This document shows, piece after piece, positions 1 to 5,332 of a stretch of 5,332 nucleotides of DNA (within the stretch, counting starts at the first letter, position 1; each line of letters begins with the position of its first letter). The notes beneath the pieces were generated by a model that saw only the letters and a list, made by a program, of their open reading frames with translations, was not told the origin of the DNA and ran no database searches. The stretch covers positions 16,684 to 22,015 of the forward strand of contig MGTN01000012.1 in NCBI GenBank assembly GCA_001799475.1, given 5' to 3'. Made by a program: the position numbers and the translations under genes. The DNA comes from Desulfovibrionales bacterium GWA2_65_9. GTDB taxonomy: Bacteria > Desulfobacterota > Desulfovibrionia > Desulfovibrionales > Desulfovibrionaceae.

Positions 1-287
1 AGGCCGAGTTCACGGCCCAGCTTGAGCAGGGCGAGTTCCCGCTCATCAACGTGAGCTGCGGGGCGGACATGACCATTGCCGAGATGGCCCGCATCGTGGC
101 CGACGTGGTGGGCTTCACCGGCCGGTTCACCTTTGACGCCTCGCGTCCGGACGGCACCCCGCAGAAGCTGCTCGACGTCTCCCGCATGACGGCCCTGGGC
201 TGGCGGCCCCGGGTGGCCCTGCACGCGGGGTTGGCTGCGGCCTATGCCGACTATTTGGCGTGTTGGTGCGCACGGCCCAAACCGTAA
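1..287 (+). CDS. fcl: GDP-L-fucose synthase, C-terminal part (5' end outside window)
   Basis: The reading frame enters from the left edge (first full codon at 3) and gives the last 94 residues before TAA at 285-287. The enzyme is an NADPH-dependent epimerase/reductase that converts GDP-4-keto-6-deoxymannose to GDP-L-fucose in the cytoplasm for surface glycans. What is seen is the family's typical C-terminal pattern: a 'NVSCGADMTIAEMARIVADV' stretch (family form NVGxGxDxTIxELA), then the substrate-pocket signature PDGTPQKLLDVSRM and LGWRP, ending in a short helix with YADYLA. The catalytic SxnYxxxK region lies outside the window. The GTG at 51 is an internal valine, not a start. Family proteins are about 310-320 aa, so roughly the last 30% is visible. 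The next supported gene is 241 bases downstream and seems to have its own promoter. Another GDP-sugar 4-keto reductase such as RMD is possible but less likely given the PDGTxxKLLD signature. Confidence 0.9.
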   Translation, partial: AEFTAQLEQGEFPLINVSCGADMTIAEMARIVADVVGFTGRFTFDASRPDGTPQKLLDVSRMTALGWRPRVALHAGLAAAYADYLACWCARPKP

Positions 288-302
288 CCCCTGCGGGACG
301 TC

Positions 303-437
303 ATGTCCGAAAACGTCCTGGTTACCGGCGGCGCCGGAGTCATCATCAGCCCACGTACACGGGCTTGGGGGCGGTTCTGCGCCGGGGCCGTGGCCCGGGC
401 AGCAAGAAAAGTCCAGGAATGGCAAGTGCTTTTCTAG
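303..437 (+). pseudogene. Remnant N-terminus of an NAD-dependent sugar epimerase/dehydratase
   Basis: An ATG 15 bases after the fucose synthase stop opens a 44-codon frame ending in TAG at 435-437. The first 12 residues, MSENVLVTGGAG, are a textbook start of an extended SDR: beta-strand 1 plus the opening of the NAD-binding GxxGxxG loop. The next residues read VIIS where FIGSH is expected, so the third glycine is lost, and beyond about position 350 no frame shows SDR similarity. A one-base shift near 350 would restore HV after the expected GS, which hints at a decayed frame. No good ribosome site precedes it (only GGGA at 295-298). I infer a relic of a second sugar epimerase gene that once followed fcl and was truncated when the downstream operon or its regulatory DNA was joined. 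It is not expected to make a working protein. Confidence 0.6.
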
Positions 438-438
438 C
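402..438. promoter_or_regulatory. Imperfect inverted repeat, candidate activator (enhancer-binding protein) site
   Basis: The arms GCAAGAAAAG (402-411) and CTTTTCTAGC (429-438) are reverse complements at 9 of 10 positions, separated by 17 bases. The arms are AT-rich inside a GC-rich region. The centre lies near 420, about 85 bases upstream of the start point predicted from the -24/-12 element at 479-494, which fits a dimer-binding site for a sigma-54 activator. It is a poor terminator candidate: the stem is A/U-rich, the loop long, and no T-run follows. The regulatory role is inferred from position and symmetry only. Confidence 0.35.
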
Positions 439-478
439 AGGCAGACGGGGCGCAGAGCTGCCCAAAATTGCTGCCTGA

Positions 479-494
479 TGGCGCGGGAATTGCA
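479..494 (+). promoter_or_regulatory. Sigma-54 (RpoN) -24/-12 promoter
   Basis: The 16-mer TGGCGCGGGAATTGCA matches the sigma-54 consensus TGGCACG-N4-TTGCW at all defined positions except one (G for A at the fifth). The near-invariant GG (480-481) and GC (492-493) are exactly 10 bases apart, as required. Transcription would start near 505, leaving a leader of about 24 bases that holds the ribosome site at 517-521 before the ATG at 529. No convincing -35/-10 pair was found between 288 and 528. Such a promoter would need an AAA+ enhancer-binding activator, which is not encoded in the visible window. Confidence 0.65.
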
Positions 495-516
495 CAAAAA
501 TTCAGAAATACTTGCC

Positions 517-521
517 AAGGA
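517..521 (+). promoter_or_regulatory. Ribosome binding site that fixes the start of the cytidylyltransferase-kinase gene
   Basis: AAGGA lies 7 bases before ATG at 529. It supports this start over the upstream in-frame extension to 244, whose added residues resemble nothing and would span the promoter. A second ATG at 525 is in another frame and stops after five codons. Confidence 0.7.
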
Positions 522-528
522 CAGATGC

Positions 529-2055
529 ATGACAGCGGGTAAAAAAATACTGAGCCTCGAAGAGATCAAAAGCCGCCTGGAGCCTCTGCGCGCCGCCGGG
601 AAGACCATCGTCCACTGCCACGGGGTGTTCGATCTGCTGCACATTGGGCACATCCGCTATTTCAACCAGGCCCGTGAGATGGGTGATGTCCTGGTGGTCA
701 CGCTGACCCCGGACCGCTATGTGGACAAGGGCGCGCACCGGCCCGCCTTTTCCGAACTCCTGCGCGCCGAGGCTATCGCCTCCTTGAGCGTGGCCGACTA
801 TGTGGCCGTGAACGACTGGCCCACGGCCGAGGAGACCCTGGAGCTGCTGCGCCCCAACGTGTACGTCAAGGGTGCGGAGTTCAAGAAGGACGGCTCGGAC
901 CGCACCGGCAAGCTGCAGAAAGAGATCGAGGTGGTGGAGCGCATTGGCGCGCGCATGGCCTTTGCCGAGGACATCGTCTTTAGCTCCAGCAACCTCATCA
1001 ACCGCTACCTCTCGAATTTCCCCGGCGAGGTTCAGGAATACCTGGGCCTGCTCAGGCAACGTTATAGCGTTGAGACCTTCCAGGACATCCTGGCCGACAT
1101 GGCCGGGCTCAAGGTGCTGGTTCTGGGCGAGACAATCCTGGACGAGTACCACTACTGCGAGGCCCTGGGGAAATCCTCCAAGGACCCGGTGCTGGCCGTG
1201 CGTCACCAGAAGGGCGAACTCTTCGCCGGGGGCATCCTGGCCGTGGCCAACCACGTGGCCCAGTTCGCCGGACAGGTCACCATGGCCACGGTGCTGGGCG
1301 AGACCGACTCCCAGGAGGCCTTCATCCGCTCCAAGCTCGCCCCTGGCGTGGAGCCGGTGTTCTTCTACCAGAAGAACGCCCCGACCATCGTCAAGCGCCG
1401 CTATCTGGAAGGCTATTCCATGAGCAAGCTGCTTGAGGTCTACATCATGGGCCAGGGCGGCCTGGACCAGGAGCGCGACCGCGCCTTCGCCACCTGGGTG
1501 GAGGAGCACGCCGCCGACTATGACCTGGTGCTGGTGGCCGATTACGGGCACGACGCAGTGAGCCCGCGCATGGTGGAGACTCTGTGCCGCACGGCGCCGT
1601 TTCTGGCCGTGAACACCCAGGCCAACGCGGGCAACCGGGGCTTCAACACCATCTCCCGCTACCCCAGGGCGGACTTCGTCTCCCTGGCTGATCACGAGAT
1701 GCGCCTGGAGGTGAAGGCCGCAAACGGCATGCTGGAACCGTACATCAAGGAGTACGGCAGGCGCATGGGCTGTGCGTACATGGTCGTCACCCGGGGCCGC
1801 AAGGGCTGCTCCATCTGGAGCCAGGACGAGCGCTTCGTGGAGGTGCCGGCCTTTGCCCAGCGGGTTGTCGACCGCATCGGCGCGGGCGACGCGTTTTTGT
1901 CCATCACCGCCCTGGCCGCGCGCCTGGGCGTGCCCGGCGAGATTCTGGGCTTTCTCGGCAACATCGTGGGCTCCCTGGCCGTGGAGATCGTGGGCAACCA
2001 GAAGTCCGTGGAGAAGCAGGCCGTGGACAAGCTCCTCACGTCCCTGCTCAAGTGA
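529..2055 (+). CDS. Bifunctional cytidylyltransferase / PfkB-type sugar kinase with HldE domains in reverse order
   Basis: This 508-residue cytoplasmic protein probably phosphorylates a sugar and activates it with a nucleotide. Residues about 26-165 form a nucleotidyltransferase of the glycerol-3-phosphate cytidylyltransferase/HldE C-domain type, with HGVFDLLHIGH at 31-41 (HxGH at 38-41) and FSSSNLI at 151-157 in place of the usual ISSTxxI. Residues about 193-508 form a PfkB/ribokinase-type kinase like the HldE N-domain: VLGETILDEY at 198-207, an AGG substrate motif in FAGGILAVAN, and GAGD at 451-454 with the catalytic base Asp454. All key motifs are intact, so both halves look active. In HldE (RfaE) the kinase comes first; here it comes second, so this is a distinct family rather than HldE itself. 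The substrate could be a heptose phosphate, another sugar phosphate or a polyol phosphate, and the nucleotide (CTP or ATP) cannot be read from sequence. It is the first gene of the operon; its TGA overlaps a possible GTG start of the next gene. Confidence 0.93.
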   Translation: MTAGKKILSLEEIKSRLEPLRAAGKTIVHCHGVFDLLHIGHIRYFNQAREMGDVLVVTLTPDRYVDKGAHRPAFSELLRAEAIASLSVADYVAVNDWPTAEETLELLRPNVYVKGAEFKKDGSDRTGKLQKEIEVVERIGARMAFAEDIVFSSSNLINRYLSNFPGEVQEYLGLLRQRYSVETFQDILADMAGLKVLVLGETILDEYHYCEALGKSSKDPVLAVRHQKGELFAGGILAVANHVAQFAGQVTMATVLGETDSQEAFIRSKLAPGVEPVFFYQKNAPTIVKRRYLEGYSMSKLLEVYIMGQGGLDQERDRAFATWVEEHAADYDLVLVADYGHDAVSPRMVETLCRTAPFLAVNTQANAGNRGFNTISRYPRADFVSLADHEMRLEVKAANGMLEPYIKEYGRRMGCAYMVVTRGRKGCSIWSQDERFVEVPAFAQRVVDRIGAGDAFLSITALAARLGVPGEILGFLGNIVGSLAVEIVGNQKSVEKQAVDKLLTSLLK

Positions 2056-2066
2056 GCGCTAGCCCC

Positions 2067-3062
2067 ATGACGCAGGACCTCTTCGATCGCTCCAGGCTGA
2101 AACTCCGGCCGCTTTGCGAGCGCCAGCACGATCTGGACCTCTCGGTGATCCGCCAGCCGGAGCGGCCCGAACGCATTGATCCGGCCTTTGACGCCGTGGC
2201 CGGACGTCTGGCCTCGGCCAAGGCGCGCGGAGCCGCGCGCATCCTGATGATGGGCGCGCATGTGCTGCGCAGCGGCGTGCAGCGCTATCTTTTTGAGCTG
2301 ATGCAGGCGGGCTTGATCTCGCACATCGCAGTGAACGGGGCCTGCTTGATCCACGACTTCGAGTTCGCCCTCATCGGGGCCACCACCGAGAGCGTGGCCC
2401 GGTACATCCGCACCGGCGAGTTCGGCCTGTGGACAGAGACCGGGCGCATCAACGACATCATCAGCCATGCGGCCAGGGACAACCTGGGCGCGGGCGAGGC
2501 CCTGGGCCGGGCCATTCTGGAGGGCGACTTCCCGCACAAGGACGTGAGCCTCTTGGCCCAGGCCCGGCGCCTGGGCGTACCCGTGACGGTGCATGTGGGC
2601 ATCGGTTATGACATCGTGCACGAGCACCCCAACTGCGACGGCGCGGCCTGGGGCCAGACCTCGTACATGGATTTCCTGCGCTATGCCCACGCCCTGGAGG
2701 GGCTTGAAGGCGGCGCGGTGCTGAATTTCGGCAGTGCGGTCATGGGCCCGGAGGTCTTTCTCAAGGCCCTGGCCATGGCCCGCAACGTGGCCGCCCAAAA
2801 GGGTCAAAATGGACAGGAGGGGCGCAGCATCACCGATTTCTTCGCCCTGGTCTGCGATCTGGCCGACCTGCCCCGCGAAAGCCTCGACCAGGAATTGTCC
2901 AAGGGTGACCCGCGCTACTATTTCCGGCCCTGGAAGACCATGCTCGTGCGCACCGTGGCCGATGGCGGCCAGAGCCACTACGTGGCCGGGCCGCATGCGG
3001 AAACGATCCCCCAGCTCTGGGCCGCATGCCTGGCCCAGGACGCGGGTAGACAGAAACCATAG
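2067..3062 (+). CDS. Uncharacterised protein, possibly distantly deoxyhypusine-synthase-like
   Basis: This is a 331-residue soluble protein with no signal peptide or membrane segment. I do not recognise a characterised function. Visible conserved-looking blocks are MMGAHVLRSGV (61-71), NGACLIHDFEFALIG (90-104), FGLWTETGRIND (119-130), HVGIGYDIVHEHPNCDG (176-192), LNFGSAVMGPEVFLKA (219-234) and RPWKTMLVR (287-295). The alternating beta/alpha pattern with glycine-rich turns suggests a Rossmann-like nucleotide-binding fold. The NGA..IHDFE block recalls the TTAGG.EED region of deoxyhypusine synthase, but I see no equivalent of that enzyme's active-site lysine motif, so the resemblance is tentative. 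Histidines and acidic residues in the HEHPNCDG block could bind metal or substrate. I chose ATG 2067 (weak AAGTGAG upstream); GTG 2052 would add five residues and overlap the previous stop as GTGA. Its place inside a sugar-activation operon suggests a role in making or modifying the same sugar. Confidence 0.85.
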   Translation: MTQDLFDRSRLKLRPLCERQHDLDLSVIRQPERPERIDPAFDAVAGRLASAKARGAARILMMGAHVLRSGVQRYLFELMQAGLISHIAVNGACLIHDFEFALIGATTESVARYIRTGEFGLWTETGRINDIISHAARDNLGAGEALGRAILEGDFPHKDVSLLAQARRLGVPVTVHVGIGYDIVHEHPNCDGAAWGQTSYMDFLRYAHALEGLEGGAVLNFGSAVMGPEVFLKALAMARNVAAQKGQNGQEGRSITDFFALVCDLADLPRESLDQELSKGDPRYYFRPWKTMLVRTVADGGQSHYVAGPHAETIPQLWAACLAQDAGRQKP

Positions 3063-3088
3063 GGGCGCAGGCCGCGCCGACAACCCCC

Positions 3089-3094
3089 AAGGAG
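3089..3094 (+). promoter_or_regulatory. Ribosome binding site of the SDR gene
   Basis: AAGGAG sits 8 bases before ATG 3103 and is the best ribosome site in the window. It fixes this start, although the frame stays open upstream to 2734 through the body of the previous gene. The 40-base gap before it also contains a small hairpin (GGCGC 3064-3068, GCGCC 3074-3078) without a T-run. Confidence 0.75.
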
Positions 3095-3102
3095 CGAGCA
3101 TC

Positions 3103-4098
3103 ATGCGAGAGATCAAAAAAATTCTGGTGACCGGCGGCGCGGGCTACGTGGGCTCGAACTTGGTGCCCAAGCTGCTGAAAGCCGGATACGAGGTCACGGT
3201 GGTGGACCTGTACCTCTACGGCGACGATGTGCTTGCAGCGGTCAAGGGCAACCCCGGCCTGACCGAGGTCAAGGCCGACATCCGCGACGCCGCCATGCTG
3301 GAGCGCGAGCTCACCGGCATGGACGCCGTCATCCACCTGGCCTGCATCTCCAACGACCCCAGCTACGAGCTCAACCCGGACCTGGGCAAGTCCATCAACT
3401 ACGACGCCTTCCTGTCCCTAGTGACCATCGCCAAGCGGAAGGGCGTGCGCCGTTTCCTCTATGCCTCCAGCTCCAGTGTGTACGGCATCAAGGAGGGTGA
3501 GGTCACTGAGGACCTGCCGCTCGACCCTTTGACCGACTATTCCAAGTTCAAGGCCCTGTGCGAGGAGTTCCTGAACGCCCAGGCCGACGACACCTTCATC
3601 GTCACCACCATCCGGCCCTCCACGGTCTGCGGCTACGCGCCGCGGCTGCGCCTGGACCTGACCGTGAACATTTTGACCAACCACGCCCTGAACAACGGCA
3701 AGATCACGGTCTTCGGCGGCACGCAGAAGCGGCCCAACCTGCACATCGAGGACATGAGCGAGGTCTACCTGTTCATGCTGAAGCAGCCCGAGGACAAGAT
3801 CCAGAAAAAGATCTACAACGTGGGCTACCAGAACTACACGGTGATGCAGATCGCCGAGATGGTGCGCGACACCCTGGGCAACGACGTGGAGATCGTGGTG
3901 ACGCCGTCGAACGATCTGCGTTCCTACCACGTCAACTCGGACAAGATCAAAAATGAGCTGGGCTTCGTGCCCAAGCACACCATCCAAGAGGCCATCCTGG
4001 ACCTACGCGGGGCCTTCGACAAGGGCCTGGTGCCCGAATCCATGACCGACATCCGCTATTTCAACATCAAACTTATGCAGGCCGTGAACCTGGTGTAG
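3103..4098 (+). CDS. NAD-dependent epimerase/dehydratase (extended SDR), nucleotide-sugar modifying
   Basis: This 331-residue protein has the full length of an extended short-chain dehydrogenase. It carries the NAD-binding loop TGGAGYVGS (10-18), an acidic Asp35 at the end of strand 2 (favouring NAD over NADP), SSSSVYG (122-128) supplying the catalytic serine, and the catalytic pair Tyr146/Lys150 in YSKFK. RPSTVCGY (171-178) and LHIEDMSEVY (213-222) match the substrate-side motifs of the family. All catalytic residues are present, so it is probably active as a 4-epimerase, 4,6-dehydratase or related enzyme on a nucleotide-linked or phosphorylated sugar in the cytoplasm. The exact reaction cannot be assigned; I do not see features tying it specifically to GalE, RmlB or HldD. 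It lies between the unknown gene and the split transketolase, 5 bases ahead of the latter, so it is very likely co-translated and acts in the same pathway. Confidence 0.93.
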   Translation: MREIKKILVTGGAGYVGSNLVPKLLKAGYEVTVVDLYLYGDDVLAAVKGNPGLTEVKADIRDAAMLERELTGMDAVIHLACISNDPSYELNPDLGKSINYDAFLSLVTIAKRKGVRRFLYASSSSVYGIKEGEVTEDLPLDPLTDYSKFKALCEEFLNAQADDTFIVTTIRPSTVCGYAPRLRLDLTVNILTNHALNNGKITVFGGTQKRPNLHIEDMSEVYLFMLKQPEDKIQKKIYNVGYQNYTVMQIAEMVRDTLGNDVEIVVTPSNDLRSYHVNSDKIKNELGFVPKHTIQEAILDLRGAFDKGLVPESMTDIRYFNIKLMQAVNLV

Positions 4099-4103
4099 GG
4101 ATA

Positions 4104-4925
4104 ATGACCGCCACCATCAGCGAAATGGAGGCCCTGGCGCGTCAAGCCAGGGGGCTCGTGATCAGCATGTGCCACAAGGCCAAGGCCGCCCACCTGGGCT
4201 CGGCCTTGTCCTGCCTGGACATCCTGGTGGCGGCCTACTTCTCGGCCTTGCGCCTGGACCCGGCACACCCCGGCGACCCGGCCCGCGACCGTTTCATCCT
4301 GAGCAAGGGCCACGCGGCTCCGGCGCTCTATGCGGTGCTGGCCCTGCGCGGCTTCTTCCCCGTGGCTGAGTTGGCGCACTACGCCCAGGCGGGCAGCCCC
4401 CTGGAGGAACACCCGGCTCCAGGCTCGGCTCCGGGCGTGGAGGCCGCCACAGGTTCCCTGGGCCATGGCCTGCCCATCGGGGCCGGGCTGGCCTTGGGTG
4501 CCAAGATCACCGGGCGGCCCGCGCGCAGCTTCGTGGTCTTAAGCGATGGCGAGTGCAACGAGGGCTCGGTGTGGGAGGCGGCCATGTTCGCCTCGGGCAA
4601 GAGGCTGGACAACCTGCTCTGCGTGGTCGACTTCAACCGCTGGCAGGCCACGGGCCGCAGCTGCGAGGTGCTGGGGCTCGAACCCCTGCGCGAGAAGTGG
4701 GCGGCCTTTGGCTGGAGCGCCGTGGAGGTGGACGGCCACGACATGCAGGCCCTGGTCGAAGTCCTGGGGCGCTTCCCGGACGGCTCGGGCATGCCTGTGG
4801 CCATCGTGGCGCACACGGTGAAGGGCAAGGGCGTCTCCTTCATGGAGGACGACAACAACTGGCACTACCGGGTGCCCAAGGCCGACGAGGTGGAGCGCGC
4901 CCACCGGGAGCTGGGGCTCATATGA
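4104..4925 (+). CDS. Transketolase, N-terminal (ThDP-binding) subunit
   Basis: This 273-residue protein is the pyrophosphate-binding half of a transketolase that full-length enzymes carry in one chain of about 650 residues. It shows the early His of the AHLGSALS block (29-36; family GHPGSSLS), LSKGHAAPALY (66-76), EEHP (101-104), TGSLGHGLPIGAGLA (116-130) and the Mg-ThDP motif SDGECNEGSVWEA (147-159) with the matching VDFN (Asn178). The motif starts SDG rather than the usual GDG; Asp148 and Asn178, the expected metal ligands, are kept. KGKGVSFME (240-248) is also typical. It needs the C-terminal partner encoded next to form the active site at the subunit interface. A dedicated, split transketolase in a polysaccharide locus points to two-carbon (ketol) transfer in synthesis of an unusual sugar, rather than central pentose phosphate metabolism; that is inference. 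The start has only a weak, close AGGG upstream, but coupling to the previous stop is likely. Confidence 0.93.
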   Translation: MTATISEMEALARQARGLVISMCHKAKAAHLGSALSCLDILVAAYFSALRLDPAHPGDPARDRFILSKGHAAPALYAVLALRGFFPVAELAHYAQAGSPLEEHPAPGSAPGVEAATGSLGHGLPIGAGLALGAKITGRPARSFVVLSDGECNEGSVWEAAMFASGKRLDNLLCVVDFNRWQATGRSCEVLGLEPLREKWAAFGWSAVEVDGHDMQALVEVLGRFPDGSGMPVAIVAHTVKGKGVSFMEDDNNWHYRVPKADEVERAHRELGLI

Positions 4926-5332
4926 GAAACGCATTCGCCCTGGAGGTCACCTCGCGCGCGGCCTGCGACGAGCGCGTGGTCATGCTTTCCGGAGACATCG
5001 GCAACCGGCTCTTCGACCAGGTCAAGGGCCTCTGCCCGGAGCGCTTCCACAATTGCGGCGTGGCCGAGGCCAACATGATCGGCGTGGCCGCCGGCCTGGC
5101 CATGAGTGGGCTCAGGCCCGTGGCCTACACCATCACCCCGTTCATCACCACGCGCTGCCTGGAGCAGATCAAGCTGGACATCTGCGCGCACAACCTGCCC
5201 GTGGTGCTGGTGGGGGTGGGCGCGGGCCTGTCCTACGCGGCGCTGGGCTCCACCCACCATTCCCTGGAGGACCTGGCCATCCTGCGCGTGTTGCCCAATC
5301 TCATCGTGGTCGCCCCGGCGGACGCCGTGGAG
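4922..5332 (+). CDS. Transketolase, C-terminal subunit (3' end outside window)
   Basis: The frame opens at ATG 4922, overlaps the previous stop as ATGA, and stays open for 137 codons to the right edge. It is the pyrimidine-binding domain that completes the active site with the N-terminal subunit. Visible family marks are LSGDIG (22-27), GVAEANMIGVAAGLA (46-60) with the catalytic Glu49 that activates the thiamine cofactor, a TPF block (72-74), and GLSYAALGSTHHSLEDLAILR (102-122), where the His pair contributes to the active site. Separate C-terminal subunits are usually about 300-320 aa, so somewhat under half is visible and the C-terminal third domain is missing from view. The stop-start overlap implies translational coupling and a 1:1 complex. 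The 1-deoxyxylulose-5-phosphate synthase and pyruvate dehydrogenase E1-beta families share this fold, but the THHSLEDLA pattern and the partner gene favour transketolase. Confidence 0.92.
   Translation, partial: MRNAFALEVTSRAACDERVVMLSGDIGNRLFDQVKGLCPERFHNCGVAEANMIGVAAGLAMSGLRPVAYTITPFITTRCLEQIKLDICAHNLPVVLVGVGAGLSYAALGSTHHSLEDLAILRVLPNLIVVAPADAVE

Noticed and set aside
382..399. GC-rich near-palindrome (CCGGGGCC then GGCCCGGG) as a terminator for fcl
   Set aside because: The stem needs a bulge and a very short loop, and it is followed by an A-rich stretch rather than T residues.
420..435. TGGCAAGTGCTTTTCT as a second sigma-54 element
   Set aside because: The -12 dinucleotide reads TC instead of the near-invariant GC, and it is farther from the start codon than the much better match at 479-494.
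244..528. Upstream in-frame extension of the cytidylyltransferase-kinase gene (open from 244)
   Set aside because: The extra 95 residues resemble no domain, would overlap the fucose synthase end and span the promoter. The start at 529 has a good AAGGA site and begins just before the first domain.
502..1695. 397-codon open frame on the minus strand, opposite the cytidylyltransferase-kinase gene
   Set aside because: It lies opposite a clear gene and arises from GC-rich codon bias. The translation is rich in G, H, V, L and Q with no recognisable motif.
3064..3078. Hairpin GGCGC/GCGCC with a 5-base loop between the unknown gene and the SDR gene, as a terminator
   Set aside because: The stem is only 5 bp with no following T-run, and the operon clearly continues downstream.
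2734..3102. Upstream extension of the SDR gene into the preceding gene
   Set aside because: The added residues are a frame-shifted read of the preceding gene. AAGGAG at 3089-3094 and the immediate ILVTGGAG strand fix the start at 3103.
1692..3116. 474-codon open frame on the minus strand
   Set aside because: It is antisense to two supported genes, has low-complexity composition typical of GC-rich shadows, and shows no domain.
3418..3987. 189-codon minus-strand frame opposite the SDR gene
   Set aside because: It is a shadow frame dominated by V, H, L, Q and D with no motif; the plus strand carries all the SDR catalytic residues.

Overview
This is a GC-rich, densely coding stretch with every supported gene on the + strand. 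It reads as part of a cell-surface polysaccharide (O-antigen, capsule or exopolysaccharide) sugar-nucleotide locus. The base composition, AAGGA/AAGGAG ribosome sites, a -24/-12 promoter match and the protein families are compatible with a Desulfovibrio-like sulfate reducer (Desulfobacterota). That placement is inference; nothing in the window proves the taxon.

Layout. Positions 1-287 hold the 3' end of a GDP-L-fucose synthase gene. Positions 288-528 contain no intact gene. This gap starts with what looks like a decayed first exon-like stub of a sugar epimerase (303-437, beginning MSENVLVTGGAG and then losing all similarity). It continues into a less GC-rich regulatory stretch with an imperfect inverted repeat (402-438), a strong sigma-54 type promoter match (479-494) and a ribosome binding site (517-521).

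From 529 to the window end runs a tight five-gene operon. (1) A 508-aa cytidylyltransferase-PfkB kinase fusion whose domains are in the opposite order to HldE/RfaE. (2) A 331-aa protein of unassigned function with possible distant similarity to deoxyhypusine synthase. (3) A 331-aa extended SDR sugar epimerase/dehydratase. (4) The N-terminal, ThDP-binding half of a split transketolase. (5) The C-terminal half, cut off by the window edge. Gaps are 11, 40 and 5 bases, and the last pair overlaps by 4.

Working model (inference): the split transketolase makes or remodels a ketose or chain-extended sugar phosphate. The SDR alters its stereochemistry or oxidation state. The fusion enzyme phosphorylates and nucleotidyl-activates it for transfer to a glycan. 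The role of the deoxyhypusine-synthase-like protein is unknown and is the most intriguing part. The operon appears to have its own sigma-54 promoter, separate from the upstream fucose gene, so an enhancer-binding activator would control it.
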